Assembly: GCA_002409745.1 (NCBI GenBank)
Contig: DHOU01000032.1
Location: 72,516 to 82,001 of the forward strand
DNA from: Bacteroidales bacterium UBA5382
GTDB taxonomy: Bacteria > Bacteroidota > Bacteroidia > Bacteroidales > Dysgonomonadaceae
DNA: 9,486 bases
Direction: 5' to 3'
Each line of letters starts with the position of its first letter. The first letter of the stretch is position 1. Below, piece after piece: positions 1 through 6,402 of this stretch. The translations under genes and the position numbers were made by a program. Under the pieces are notes generated by a model, which saw nothing but the letters and a program-made list of their open reading frames with translations, was not told the DNA's origin and made no database searches.

Positions 1-80
1 AATCTGCTAATCTGCTAATTTGCTCATCTGCTAATTTGCTCATCTGCTAATTTGCTAATTTGCTAATTGACCAATCTGCT
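1..80. repeat. Degenerate 8-bp tandem array (AATYTGCT)
   Basis: Ten consecutive octamers fill this stretch: AATCTGCT, AATTTGCT and CATCTGCT variants, with one degenerate unit (AATTGACC, 65-72). Most differences are C/T at position 4 or A/C at position 1. The array starts at base 1, so it may continue beyond the window. It ends about 14 bp before the -7 box of the ABC-F gene, so its last two units occupy the place where a -33 element would lie. There are no spacers, so it is not a CRISPR array. Confidence 0.93.
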
Positions 81-93
81 CATTTTTTTTGTG

Positions 94-101
94 TATTTTT
101 G
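94..101 (+). promoter_or_regulatory. Bacteroidetes -7 box for the ABC-F gene
   Basis: TATTTTTG matches the Bacteroidetes sigma-A -7 consensus TAnnTTTG and lies 17 nt before the ATG at 119, so the leader would be very short (roughly 10 nt). No good TTTG -33 element is visible; the nearest candidate, ATTG at 66-69, falls in the degenerate repeat unit. The match to the consensus is seen; promoter activity is inferred. Confidence 0.5.
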
Positions 102-118
102 TACAAAAATTCTCTCTT

Positions 119-1990
119 ATGGCAAATCCATTATTACAGGTCGAGACGCTTACCAAAAGCTTTGGCGACCGTCTATTGTTTCAGGATATTTCTTTCGGTA
201 TTTCCGAAGGAGATAAAATCGGATTGATTGCCAATAACGGATCGGGAAAAACAACCCTGCTCAACATTCTCGCCGGAAAAGAGCCTTACGATGAAGGAAG
301 AATCGTTTTCCGGAATAGTATCCGCGTTGCCTATCTGGAGCAAGATCCGGTTTTCAATCCCGATCAAACAGTGCTGGAGGCTTGCTTCAACCATCAAAAT
401 GAAATCGTAACGGCGATAGCACGATATGAAGAGGCCCTTGCATCCGACACGCAAGAAGGCTTGCAGGATGCGTTCACTCAAATGGATTTATTAAAGGCTT
501 GGGATTATGAGCAACGCATCAAGCAAATTTTGGGAAAGTTGAATATCCATCGGCTGAGTCAGAAAATGGGGAAATTGTCGGGAGGCCAGATAAAACGAAT
601 TGCGTTGGCAAACGTGCTTATATCCGAGCCGGATTTGATTTTGTTGGATGAACCGACGAACCACTTGGATTTGAATATGGTGGAATGGTTGGAAGATTAT
701 CTCTCAAGAAGTGCGATAAGCCTGCTGATGGTAACGCACGACCGCTACTTTTTAGATCGCGTTTGCTCCAAAATATGGGAGTTGGATTCTTCCGGTTTGT
801 ATACCTATGAAGGCAATTACTCTTATTTTCTCGAGAAACGCGAAGAACGCATCTCTGCCCGCAACGCCGAGACCGAACGTGCGAAAAATCTGTTAAGAAA
901 AGAATTGGAATGGATGCGCCGCCAACCGCAAGCGCGCGCGACAAAAGCCAAATCGAGGATTGATGCTTTTTATAAACTCGAAGATAAAGCGCGCGCTCAA
1001 AAACAGGAAGATAATCTCCGATTAGCCGCAAAGGGCTTATATATTGGAAATAAAATCTTTGAAGCCCGCCATGTGACCAAACATTTTGGTGATCTCTGTA
1101 TTACGAACGATTTCAGTTATGTCTTTTCCCGTTATGAAAAAATGGGGATTGTCGGCAATAACGGAACGGGGAAATCGACTTTTATAAAGATGCTTTTGGG
1201 AGAGATGGAGCCCGATAGCGGAGATTTCGATATTGGAGAGACCGTGCGCTTCGGATATTACAGTCAAGACGGTCTCGAATTCGATAATCAAGCCAAGGTA
1301 ATCGATGTCGTAAAAGATATTGCGGAAGTAATCGATTTAGGTGACGGTACACGCTTAACGGCTTCCCAATTCCTCCAACACTTTTTATTCGCTCCCGATA
1401 AACAACACAATTATGTGTATAAGTTAAGCGGAGGAGAGAAACGCCGGCTATACTTATGCACCGTATTAATTAAAAATCCCAATTTCCTTGTATTGGATGA
1501 ACCGACCAACGACCTTGACATCGTCACATTAAGCATATTAGAGGATTATTTAGCGCAATTCAAAGGATGTGTGATCGTGATTTCGCACGACCGGTATTTC
1601 ATGGATAAAGTGACGGATCATCTTCTGGTTTTCGACGGTAAGGGCGTTATTACAAACTATCCCGGAAATTACACGCAATATCGTGAATGGAAATCACAGG
1701 AAGATCAAAAACAAGTCGAAAGTGTAAAACCCCGCACCTCCGATCCTCACACCTTCAAACCGGCTTCACCGTTAAAGAACAAGCTGACATTTAAGGAAAA
1801 GAAGGAACTGGAACAGTTGGAAAAAGAGATAGGACTCTTCGAAAAAGAAAAGGGCTTAATCGAAGAAAACCTTTCTTCGGGCACCTTGCCTTCGGATAAA
1901 CTCATCGAAGCGTCCACCCGCTACTCCGACCTGTTAACCCTTATCGATGACAAAACCTTCCGTTGGATGGAATTATCCGAACGATTGTAA
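119..1990 (+). CDS. uup: ABC-F family ATPase (Uup type)
   Basis: Cytosolic protein of 623 aa with two ATP-binding cassettes and no membrane segment, the ABC-F layout. ABC-F proteins act on the ribosome (translation factors, some antibiotic protection) or, for Uup, in ribosome- or DNA-related roles. Cassette 1 has a Walker A at residues 38-45 (its first Gly is Ala), signature LSGGQ at 153-157 and Walker B ending D177-E178. The inter-cassette linker is rich in Arg and Lys (about 250-310). Cassette 2 has Walker A at 346-353, signature LSGGE at 436-440 and D460-E461. Residues from about 555 to the end form a charged Glu/Lys coiled coil, as in Uup. The start is set at ATG 119 (MANPLLQVETLTKSFG) because the ABC-F fold begins there; an in-frame TTG at 89 would add ten residues and overlap the promoter. 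It is a single-gene unit ending at a terminator. The substrate or antibiotic link cannot be told from the sequence. Confidence 0.95.
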   Translation: MANPLLQVETLTKSFGDRLLFQDISFGISEGDKIGLIANNGSGKTTLLNILAGKEPYDEGRIVFRNSIRVAYLEQDPVFNPDQTVLEACFNHQNEIVTAIARYEEALASDTQEGLQDAFTQMDLLKAWDYEQRIKQILGKLNIHRLSQKMGKLSGGQIKRIALANVLISEPDLILLDEPTNHLDLNMVEWLEDYLSRSAISLLMVTHDRYFLDRVCSKIWELDSSGLYTYEGNYSYFLEKREERISARNAETERAKNLLRKELEWMRRQPQARATKAKSRIDAFYKLEDKARAQKQEDNLRLAAKGLYIGNKIFEARHVTKHFGDLCITNDFSYVFSRYEKMGIVGNNGTGKSTFIKMLLGEMEPDSGDFDIGETVRFGYYSQDGLEFDNQAKVIDVVKDIAEVIDLGDGTRLTASQFLQHFLFAPDKQHNYVYKLSGGEKRRLYLCTVLIKNPNFLVLDEPTNDLDIVTLSILEDYLAQFKGCVIVISHDRYFMDKVTDHLLVFDGKGVITNYPGNYTQYREWKSQEDQKQVESVKPRTSDPHTFKPASPLKNKLTFKEKKELEQLEKEIGLFEKEKGLIEENLSSGTLPSDKLIEASTRYSDLLTLIDDKTFRWMELSERL

Positions 1991-2066
1991 TACGGAAAGG
2001 AAATCTCGGGCGTCGTTCCAAGCGACACATTCGGTAAACCCCTTGGTATCCCGGCCCGATAAACAA

Positions 2067-2094
2067 AAAAGCCGACTGTTAAGCCGGCTTTTAT
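2067..2094. terminator. Bidirectional Rho-independent terminator
   Basis: AAAAGCCG (2067-2074) pairs with CGGCTTTT (2085-2092) around a 10-nt loop. Rightward, the stem runs into a T-rich tail, 77 nt after the ABC-F stop codon. Read leftward, the stem is followed by TTTTTTG, so it could equally end transcripts coming from the A+T-rich stretch on its right. Confidence 0.8.
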
Positions 2095-2290
2095 TATAAG
2101 ATAGGAGTCCTTATCATTTCGCACACATGGCGGAATATAATCAAATGAATGCAATCAAGATTGGTTTCAAAAAATCAAAAACACACAAACCATGAAGTTT
2201 ATATATTTTTGCCAACCATACTTCAGAATATGAATACTCCCCAACACGTCTAAAACAGCATGCATATCCGTTAAAGCAGTCCTAAGAAGT

Positions 2291-2337
2291 CTATTATATA
2301 TCAAATTGATGGGATCAATCATTATTTGATAGTATAG
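2291..2337. repeat. Imperfect 47-bp palindrome
   Basis: ATTGAT (2305-2310) and ATCAAT (2314-2319) pair around a GGG loop. After a 6-nt bulge (CATTAT) on the right side, ATCAA/TTGAT continue the stem, and CTAT (2291-2294) and ATAG (2334-2337) close it. It lies in the A+T-rich stretch with no flanking gene. It could be a hairpin in a transcript or a relic of a mobile-element end. Confidence 0.5.
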
Positions 2338-2462
2338 TCATACACATTGTGAAGCAGAATATGCTCTATTCGTCGGTTGTTTATGAAATCTATATTCGCC
2401 TTTATTATATAAAAACAGAGGGACTATACATTCACTTTTTGAAACGTAAGCAACAACAATTT

Positions 2463-2798
2463 TCAAATGAGAATCGTCGTACTCCGAAAAGCCGTTACGT
2501 AAAGTTCTTTATAGACGGATACATGAAACTGTTTTCTAAAGTATAAATTCTCTTGAGGAGAAGAGGATAAGCACTTTGCTAAAAACAACTCCATTTTTCC
2601 TTTAATCGAAAATAAGGAAACATGTTCCAAGTCGAAACTTTTACATAAAATCCTTTTTATCGATCTTATCCAAAATGACTTTCCGCTTAGATGAAATCGT
2701 AAAGAAACAAAATCATCTAAAACTTTTCGGTCTTTTTCCAATCCTTCAAAATTCCAAACCATCAGGAAGAAATAAAAAGAAATTCGGAATGGTTGCAT
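2463..2798 (-). CDS. Unidentified small ORF, possibly real
   Basis: 111 codons, or 99 if translation begins at the internal ATG at 2762 (MVWNFEGLEKDRKVL). I do not recognise the protein. It is basic and rich in Phe, Leu, Lys and Ser, with no signal peptide or clear membrane segment and no motif I can name. Codon choice is A/T-ending (Leu mostly TTA/TTG), matching the local A+T richness and unlike the neighbouring genes. An in-frame TAG lies just upstream of the first ATG. In favour: it lies downstream of a good leftward promoter (3020-3052) and upstream of a terminator that works leftward. Against: a long leader of about 215 nt, no RBS-like context, and an 85-codon ORF opposite. A short ORF at 2762-2821 ends in a TGATG overlap with the ATG at 2762, which may be chance. 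Confidence 0.25.
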   Translation of the reverse strand: MQPFRISFYFFLMVWNFEGLEKDRKVLDDFVSLRFHLSGKSFWIRSIKRILCKSFDLEHVSLFSIKGKMELFLAKCLSSSPQENLYFRKQFHVSVYKELYVTAFRSTTILI

Positions 2799-2894
2799 GG
2801 CTCTCTAACCATAGCCTTCATTCAAAAGAGAGAAAATTCTTTTTTAAGGAATTCCGTATCTTAAAAGGAAGAACTATCATTATCCGCACATCTG

Positions 2895-2940
2895 ATTCTA
2901 TTAATAGAATAGCGACTCTTCATTCAGAATAAGCTATTCT
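2895..2940. repeat. Overlapping palindromes, mutually exclusive hairpins
   Basis: ATTCTATTAATAGAAT (2895-2910) is a perfect 16-bp palindrome. Its right half is shared with a second inverted repeat, AGAATAGC (2906-2913) and GCTATTCT (2933-2940), with a 19-nt loop. A single RNA strand cannot form both. If transcribed from the promoter at 3020-3052 they would lie about 75-120 nt from the start of the RNA. Confidence 0.55.
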
Positions 2941-2972
2941 CCCGCTCGTGTACAAAATGTCAAAGAACTCCT

Positions 2973-3002
2973 ACTATTTTTATTCTCCTACGAGAAAATA
3001 GT
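2973..3002. other. Stem-loop in the putative leftward leader
   Basis: ACTATTT (2973-2979) pairs with AAATAGT (2996-3002). Inside, after a small bulge, TCTC (2984-2987) pairs with GAGA (2992-2995) around the loop CTAC. It would be at the very 5' end of a leftward RNA from the promoter at 3020-3052. The octamer TATTCTCC in this hairpin (2981-2988) recurs at 2935-2942. Confidence 0.4.
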
Positions 3003-3019
3003 GTTTAAAAATGATGCTA

Positions 3020-3052
3020 CAAATATAATATTCCGGTCAAACAAAATGCAAC
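3020..3052 (-). promoter_or_regulatory. Leftward Bacteroidetes-type promoter
   Basis: On the minus strand, TATATTTG (3020-3027) is a perfect TAnnTTTG -7 box, and GTTG (3049-3052) lies 21 nt upstream in the -33 position. Transcription would start near 3013 and run left into the A+T-rich stretch, away from the permease gene. The operator-like array at 3070-3109 lies directly upstream. Consensus match is seen; activity is inferred. Confidence 0.5.
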
Positions 3053-3069
3053 TTTTTCGCCCTATAGTT

Positions 3070-3109
3070 ATAAACAAACTCTTAACAAATTCTTAACACG
3101 TTATCAACA
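3070..3109. promoter_or_regulatory. Four 11-bp-spaced half-sites, Pho-box-like operator
   Basis: ATAAACA (3070), CTTAACA (3081), CTTAACA (3092) and ATCAACA (3103) follow one another at exactly 11 bp. Each 7-mer ends in AACA and is followed by a 4-bp spacer (AACT, AATT, CGTT). A 7+4 direct repeat on one helix face is how PhoB/OmpR-family winged-helix regulators bind, and the TTAACA core resembles Gram-positive PhoP boxes. The factor is not identified. The nearest promoter is the leftward one at 3020-3052, so the site would sit roughly 57-96 bp upstream of that start. Confidence 0.45.
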
Positions 3110-3147
3110 ACAGCGTTCATACTATCGAGGGTACGGCTAAGAGCAAT

Positions 3148-3167
3148 ACTCGCGGCATGCCCCGAGT
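3148..3167 (-). terminator. Hairpin after the permease gene, possible terminator
   Basis: ACTCG (3148-3152 on the complement side) pairs with CGAGT (3163-3167), and the loop contains the palindrome GGCATGCC (3154-3161). It starts 8 nt after the stop codon of the permease gene. There is no T-run after it on the minus strand, so it may stabilise the mRNA 3' end or be a weak terminator. Confidence 0.45.
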
Positions 3168-3174
3168 GTTCGAA

Positions 3175-4422
3175 TTATTCAAACCGGATCGACTTGGCAG
3201 GAGTAATTTTCGCCACCAGATAAGAAGGGGCAATCATCATGAATAAAGAAACAATCAACGCACCGGCATTCAACAACACAATATATCCGACGTTCAAATA
3301 TACCGGTACCGACGATAGATAATACGTCGCCGGATCGAGCTTGAACAATTGAAAGCGATCTTGCAGAAAGCAGAAAAGCAAGGCAAGGATATTTCCATAG
3401 ATCATCCCCTGCCCGATAAGAAATGCCGAAAGATACAAAAACACTTTACGGATATTAAAATCCCGAGCTCCCACAGCCTTGAGGATTCCAATCATATTGG
3501 TACGCTCAAGAATGATAATCAGCAGCCCGGAGATCATCGTAAATCCCGAGACGATAATCATCAGGATGATAATCACCCATACATTCATATCCAACAGATT
3601 GAGCCAGTTAAATATCATAGGGTTGATATCTTTAATGGAACGGGCATACAGTGCGTTGCCGAAACGGTCTTTATAGGTCGACAGTTCGAAGAAAAGCTTT
3701 TGGGTCGCTTCATCAAGCTGATCGTAATCTTTTACCAGCACTTCGATGCCGCTCACCATATCATCGCCCCACCCATTGAGCGAAGCAAGGACATCCGCCT
3801 CTGTAATAATATACAACTTATCGTAATCTTCAAAATTCGTACGATAAATACCGCTAATTTCAAAGCGCCGGGCACGGGGAGGATCTTGCACGAAGTAGGC
3901 AATAAAACTATCCCCCAGCTTCAAATGCAACTTATCGGCAATATCTTTGGAAATGATTGCCCGGTTGACCGACGAAGTATCGTCCTTCGCGAGAATGTCT
4001 CCTTCGAGAAGGTTTTTACGGAAAAAGTTCCAGTCGTAGTCGGTTCCCACCCCCTTCAGGACAACCCCCTGAAAATCAGAGTCGGTTTTAATAACCCCCG
4101 GTTTGGTGATGAACGATTGAAAATGCCGGATGTCGGAATTGCCGGCGAGCATGGCGGCCAACGTATCGGAAAAGGCGATGGGCTGATGCTCATACGAAAC
4201 ATTCTCGTCAAAAGTGGTGATTTGAATATGCGACCCGAAACCGATGACTTTTTCGCGAATCTCTTTCTTAAACCCAACAATAATACAGACCGATACGATC
4301 ATAACCGCCAGCCCGAGCGCTACCCCCGTAATGGCGAGTTTGATGGCGGGCGACGATACCCGTTTGGCATTTTTCTTCTCGCCTTTGTAAATGCGCTTTG
4401 CTATAAATAATTCCGTATTCAT
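3175..4422 (-). CDS. LolC/LolE-family ABC transporter permease
   Basis: 415 aa inner-membrane protein with the FtsX/MacB permease plan: TM1 at about residues 27-51, a long periplasmic domain at about 52-280, then three helices at about 281-305, 329-353 and 379-400. The cytosolic segment after TM2 (ERTNMIGILKAVGA, 306-319) is the typical coupling region that contacts the ATPase, and the C-terminus ITPAKSIRFE is typical of the family. LolCDE releases lipoproteins from the inner membrane for sorting to the outer membrane; whether this copy does exactly that is inferred, since no LolD ATPase or second permease is here. Its ATG overlaps the stop of the aminotransferase gene upstream (ATGA, 4419-4422), which points to translational coupling in one mRNA. 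Confidence 0.85.
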   Translation of the reverse strand: MNTELFIAKRIYKGEKKNAKRVSSPAIKLAITGVALGLAVMIVSVCIIVGFKKEIREKVIGFGSHIQITTFDENVSYEHQPIAFSDTLAAMLAGNSDIRHFQSFITKPGVIKTDSDFQGVVLKGVGTDYDWNFFRKNLLEGDILAKDDTSSVNRAIISKDIADKLHLKLGDSFIAYFVQDPPRARRFEISGIYRTNFEDYDKLYIITEADVLASLNGWGDDMVSGIEVLVKDYDQLDEATQKLFFELSTYKDRFGNALYARSIKDINPMIFNWLNLLDMNVWVIIILMIIVSGFTMISGLLIIILERTNMIGILKAVGARDFNIRKVFLYLSAFLIGQGMIYGNILALLFCFLQDRFQLFKLDPATYYLSSVPVYLNVGYIVLLNAGALIVSLFMMIAPSYLVAKITPAKSIRFE

Positions 4423-5618
4423 TTTTTAGTATGGGGATAAGCTTGAAGCGCTTTTTCCAGCACGGTAAGCGCACGATCCATTTCTTCGTTGTTCAATACA
4501 TAGGCAATACGAACCTCATCACGCCCCAAGCCGGGGGTGACATAAAACCCCGATGCAGGCGCCATGAATACCGTCTGACGGTCATAGGAAAAGTCTGATA
4601 AACACCACGTGCAGAACGCATCGGCATCCTCCACCGGAAGGCGGGCCAACGTGTAAAAAGCCCCTTCGGGTTTCGGCGAATAGACACCGGGAATAGCGTT
4701 CAGCCTTTCGATAAGGAAATCCCTTCGGTTTTTATATTCCAGAAACGTCTCGTTCATATACTGCTCACCGGCATCCAACGATGCGTTTGCCGCAATCTGA
4801 CCGATAAGCGGAGGACTTAAACGGGCCTGGCAGAACTTCATCACCGTATCGTGCAAAGCGCGATTTTTAGTAATCAGACAGCCTATACGGATGCCGCATT
4901 CGCTATACCGTTTGGAAACGGAATCGATCAACACCACATGCTCTTCGATGCCTTTCAGGTGACAGGCCGAAAAATAGGGCGTCCCGTTATAGATAAATTC
5001 GCGATACACTTCGTCGGAAAACAAATACAAGTCGTATTTTTCGACCAAATCGCGTATCTTCTCCATTTCCTCACGCGTATACACATACCCGGTAGGATTA
5101 TTGGGATTGCAAATAAGAATGCCTTTCGTACGGTCGTTAATCAACTTTTCAAATTCTCCGATAGCCGGCAACGCAAAACCTGTTTCCATCGTCGAAGGCA
5201 CCGTCCGGATGACTGCCCCGGCCGAAATGGCAAAAGCCATATAATTGGCATATGCGGGTTCGGGAACAATGATTTCATCTCCCGGATTCAAACAGGCCAT
5301 AAATGCATACAACACCGCTTCGGATCCACCCGCCGTTACGATAATTTCATCGGCCGTAACATCGATATCGAACGACGCATAATACTTCACCAGGTTTTCG
5401 CGATAAAAACGGTATCCGTCACTGGGGCTATACTCCAGCGTAGCCCTATCCATATCACGGATAGCGTTGAGCGCCGAAGCGGGAGTGGGCAGATCGGGCT
5501 GCCCGATATTCAGGTGATATACTTTTATTCCCCGTGCCTTGGCGGCATCGGAGAGCGGAGCTAATTTTCGTATGGGCGAGGCAGGCATCTGCCTACCGCG
5601 GTTTGAGATATCCGGCAT
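4419..5618 (-). CDS. PLP-dependent class I/II aminotransferase
   Basis: 399 aa, fold-type I aminotransferase of the aspartate aminotransferase superfamily, cytosolic, moving an amino group between an amino acid and a 2-oxo acid through PLP. Visible landmarks: substrate/PLP loop LNIGQPDLPTP (36-46), GGSEA (97-101), NPNNPTG (171-177), D202 and Y205 that bind the PLP ring, the Schiff-base lysine K236 in SVSKRYSECGIRIG, and R370 that would hold the substrate carboxylate. Length is normal for the family. The substrate cannot be read from the sequence; an aspartate, aromatic or alanine type are all possible. The ATG at 5618 fits the family N-terminus. It is the first gene of a pair with the permease (4-bp overlap) and is separated from queF by 112 nt containing its own -7 box. 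Confidence 0.92.
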   Translation of the reverse strand: MPDISNRGRQMPASPIRKLAPLSDAAKARGIKVYHLNIGQPDLPTPASALNAIRDMDRATLEYSPSDGYRFYRENLVKYYASFDIDVTADEIIVTAGGSEAVLYAFMACLNPGDEIIVPEPAYANYMAFAISAGAVIRTVPSTMETGFALPAIGEFEKLINDRTKGILICNPNNPTGYVYTREEMEKIRDLVEKYDLYLFSDEVYREFIYNGTPYFSACHLKGIEEHVVLIDSVSKRYSECGIRIGCLITKNRALHDTVMKFCQARLSPPLIGQIAANASLDAGEQYMNETFLEYKNRRDFLIERLNAIPGVYSPKPEGAFYTLARLPVEDADAFCTWCLSDFSYDRQTVFMAPASGFYVTPGLGRDEVRIAYVLNNEEMDRALTVLEKALQAYPHTKK

Positions 5619-5674
5619 AATAAAGTTTTATACGTTACATCGCTGTACGTCCGTTCGTATCCAAAGGAAGCAAG

Positions 5675-5682
5675 CAAAGGTA
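5675..5682 (-). promoter_or_regulatory. -7 box for the aminotransferase-permease unit
   Basis: The minus strand reads TACCTTTG, a perfect TAnnTTTG, 56 nt before the aminotransferase ATG. No TTTG-like -33 element is seen at 19-21 nt upstream. It lies in the gap after the queF stop codon, so this unit may be transcribed apart from queF. Confidence 0.45.
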
Positions 5683-5730
5683 GTAAAAAGCATGCAGATT
5701 GTGCTATTCTGTTCTTAAAAAAGAAAATCA

Positions 5731-6189
5731 TTACAATGGGAATGAATGATTAAACAAACGATCGGCGGCCAGTTTTTCGTATTTCGTTCCGGGACGCCCG
5801 TAATTGGCATAAGGGTAAATGCTGATGCCTCCCCGGGGAGTAAAGATCCCGGTCACTTCGATATATTTCGGCTCCATTAAAGCAATCAGATCTTTCATAA
5901 TAATATTGATACAATCTTCATGAAAAGCGCCATGATTTCGAAAACTAAACAAATAGAGTTTCAAGCTTTTGCTCTCCACCATCTTTACAGCAGGGATATA
6001 ATCGATGCGGATGGTCGCAAAATCGGGCTGCCCGGTTATCGGGCATAAGCTGGTAAACTCGGGACAATCGAACGTCACCCAATAGTCATTATCGGGATGT
6101 TTATTGTCGAACGCTTCCAACACTTCGGGAGCATACTCTTGTTTATACTCGGCCTTGCGACCGAGCAATGTCAACTTATCGGTTTGCAT
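5731..6189 (-). CDS. queF: NADPH-dependent 7-cyano-7-deazaguanine reductase QueF
   Basis: 152 aa, the short single-domain (type I, Bacillus-like) QueF of the tunnelling-fold superfamily. It reduces the nitrile of preQ0 to the aminomethyl group of preQ1 with two NADPH, the last step before insertion into tRNA by Tgt. The catalytic cysteine is C49 in [13 protein letters not shown], the acid partner D56, and the QueF NADPH motif is E72-S-K-S-L-K77. H90-E91 in FHED bind the substrate. The ATG at 6189 gives the normal length. Convergent or overlapping genes are absent: it is divergent from the flavin oxidoreductase, with a promoter candidate at 6297-6330 and a leader of about 100 nt in which I find no preQ1 riboswitch. 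Its partner queC is about 1.6 kb away, beyond the oxidoreductase. Confidence 0.96.
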   Translation of the reverse strand: MQTDKLTLLGRKAEYKQEYAPEVLEAFDNKHPDNDYWVTFDCPEFTSLCPITGQPDFATIRIDYIPAVKMVESKSLKLYLFSFRNHGAFHEDCINIIMKDLIALMEPKYIEVTGIFTPRGGISIYPYANYGRPGTKYEKLAADRLFNHSFPL

Positions 6190-6296
6190 AATTTATATTT
6201 AAACAGAATGAAACAACATGATCGAAATCGGCGGCACGGCTATATTTATTCGTAAAAAGCCTTTTAAATGCTATTATACCGATTCTTTTTCCAAAG

Positions 6297-6330
6297 CAAA
6301 TGTAGAAAATATCATCGGGATTTGCGCAAC
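6297..6330 (-). promoter_or_regulatory. Promoter candidate for queF
   Basis: On the minus strand TACATTTG (6297-6304) matches TAnnTTTG, with GTTG (6327-6330) 22 nt upstream. The RNA would start near 6290 and have a leader of about 100 nt. The -7 box lies in one arm of a small inverted repeat, GCAAAT (6296-6301) and ATTTGC (6320-6325). Confidence 0.45.
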
Positions 6331-6345
6331 AAAACGGTTTTCTTT

Positions 6346-6378
6346 TTTGTTCTTACTATGATGTCAACGATATTGTTC
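6346..6378 (+). promoter_or_regulatory. Weak promoter candidate for the oxidoreductase
   Basis: TTTG (6346-6349) and TATTGTTC (6371-6378) are 21 nt apart; the second differs from TAnnTTTG in two positions. If used, transcription would begin just before the ATG at 6403, which supports that start over the upstream in-frame ones. It overlaps the queF promoter region back to back. Confidence 0.25.
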
Positions 6379-6402
6379 GACAATAAAACAATAAATCAAC
6401 AA

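Larger units (their letters stand above)
1991..3174. other. A+T-rich intergenic stretch without a recognised gene
   Basis: About 1.2 kb between the 3' ends of two convergent genes. From about 2100 to 3110 it is clearly richer in A+T than the flanking genes. Contents: a terminator (2067-2094), a 47-bp imperfect palindrome (2291-2337), a minus-strand ORF (2463-2798), competing palindromes (2895-2940), a hairpin (2973-3002), a leftward promoter (3020-3052), an 11-bp-spaced operator-like array (3070-3109) and a hairpin after the permease gene (3148-3167). A plus-strand ORF of 85 codons (2675-2932), very rich in Lys and Phe, overlaps the minus-strand one. I recognise neither; at most one is likely real. 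No tRNA, rRNA or transposase motif was seen. It could be a decayed insertion or an unannotated RNA or small-protein locus. Confidence 0.7.

Noticed and set aside
1..80. CRISPR-like array
   Set aside because: Units are 8 bp and directly adjacent with no spacers and no cas genes; the same applies to 7703-7807.
89..118. TTG start ten codons before the ABC-F ATG
   Set aside because: It would lie inside the -7 box; the ABC-F fold begins with MANPLLQVETLTKSFG at 119.
618..1031. 137-codon minus-strand ORF inside the ABC-F gene
   Set aside because: It is opposite conserved ABC-F sequence with Walker B and linker; no independent support.
1921..2154. 77-codon minus-strand ORF across the ABC-F end and terminator
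   Set aside because: It spans the terminator hairpin and overlaps the ABC-F C-terminus; no recognisable protein.
3101..3109. TTATCAACA as a DnaA box or replication origin
   Set aside because: One mismatch to TTATCCACA and no further boxes, dnaA or dnaN nearby; the match is better explained as part of the 11-bp repeat.
3349..4410. 353-codon plus-strand ORF opposite the permease gene
   Set aside because: It is antisense to a clear LolC/E-type protein, has an odd composition (Ile, His, Arg rich) and no recognisable fold; it is a shadow caused by codon bias.
4851..5564. 237-codon plus-strand ORF opposite the aminotransferase
   Set aside because: It covers the catalytic part of a well-supported aminotransferase and shows no family motif; a shadow ORF.
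6190..6290. preQ1 riboswitch before queF
   Set aside because: I could not find the conserved preQ1-I hairpin and A-rich tail in this leader; only small stems are present. A covariance-model search would settle it.
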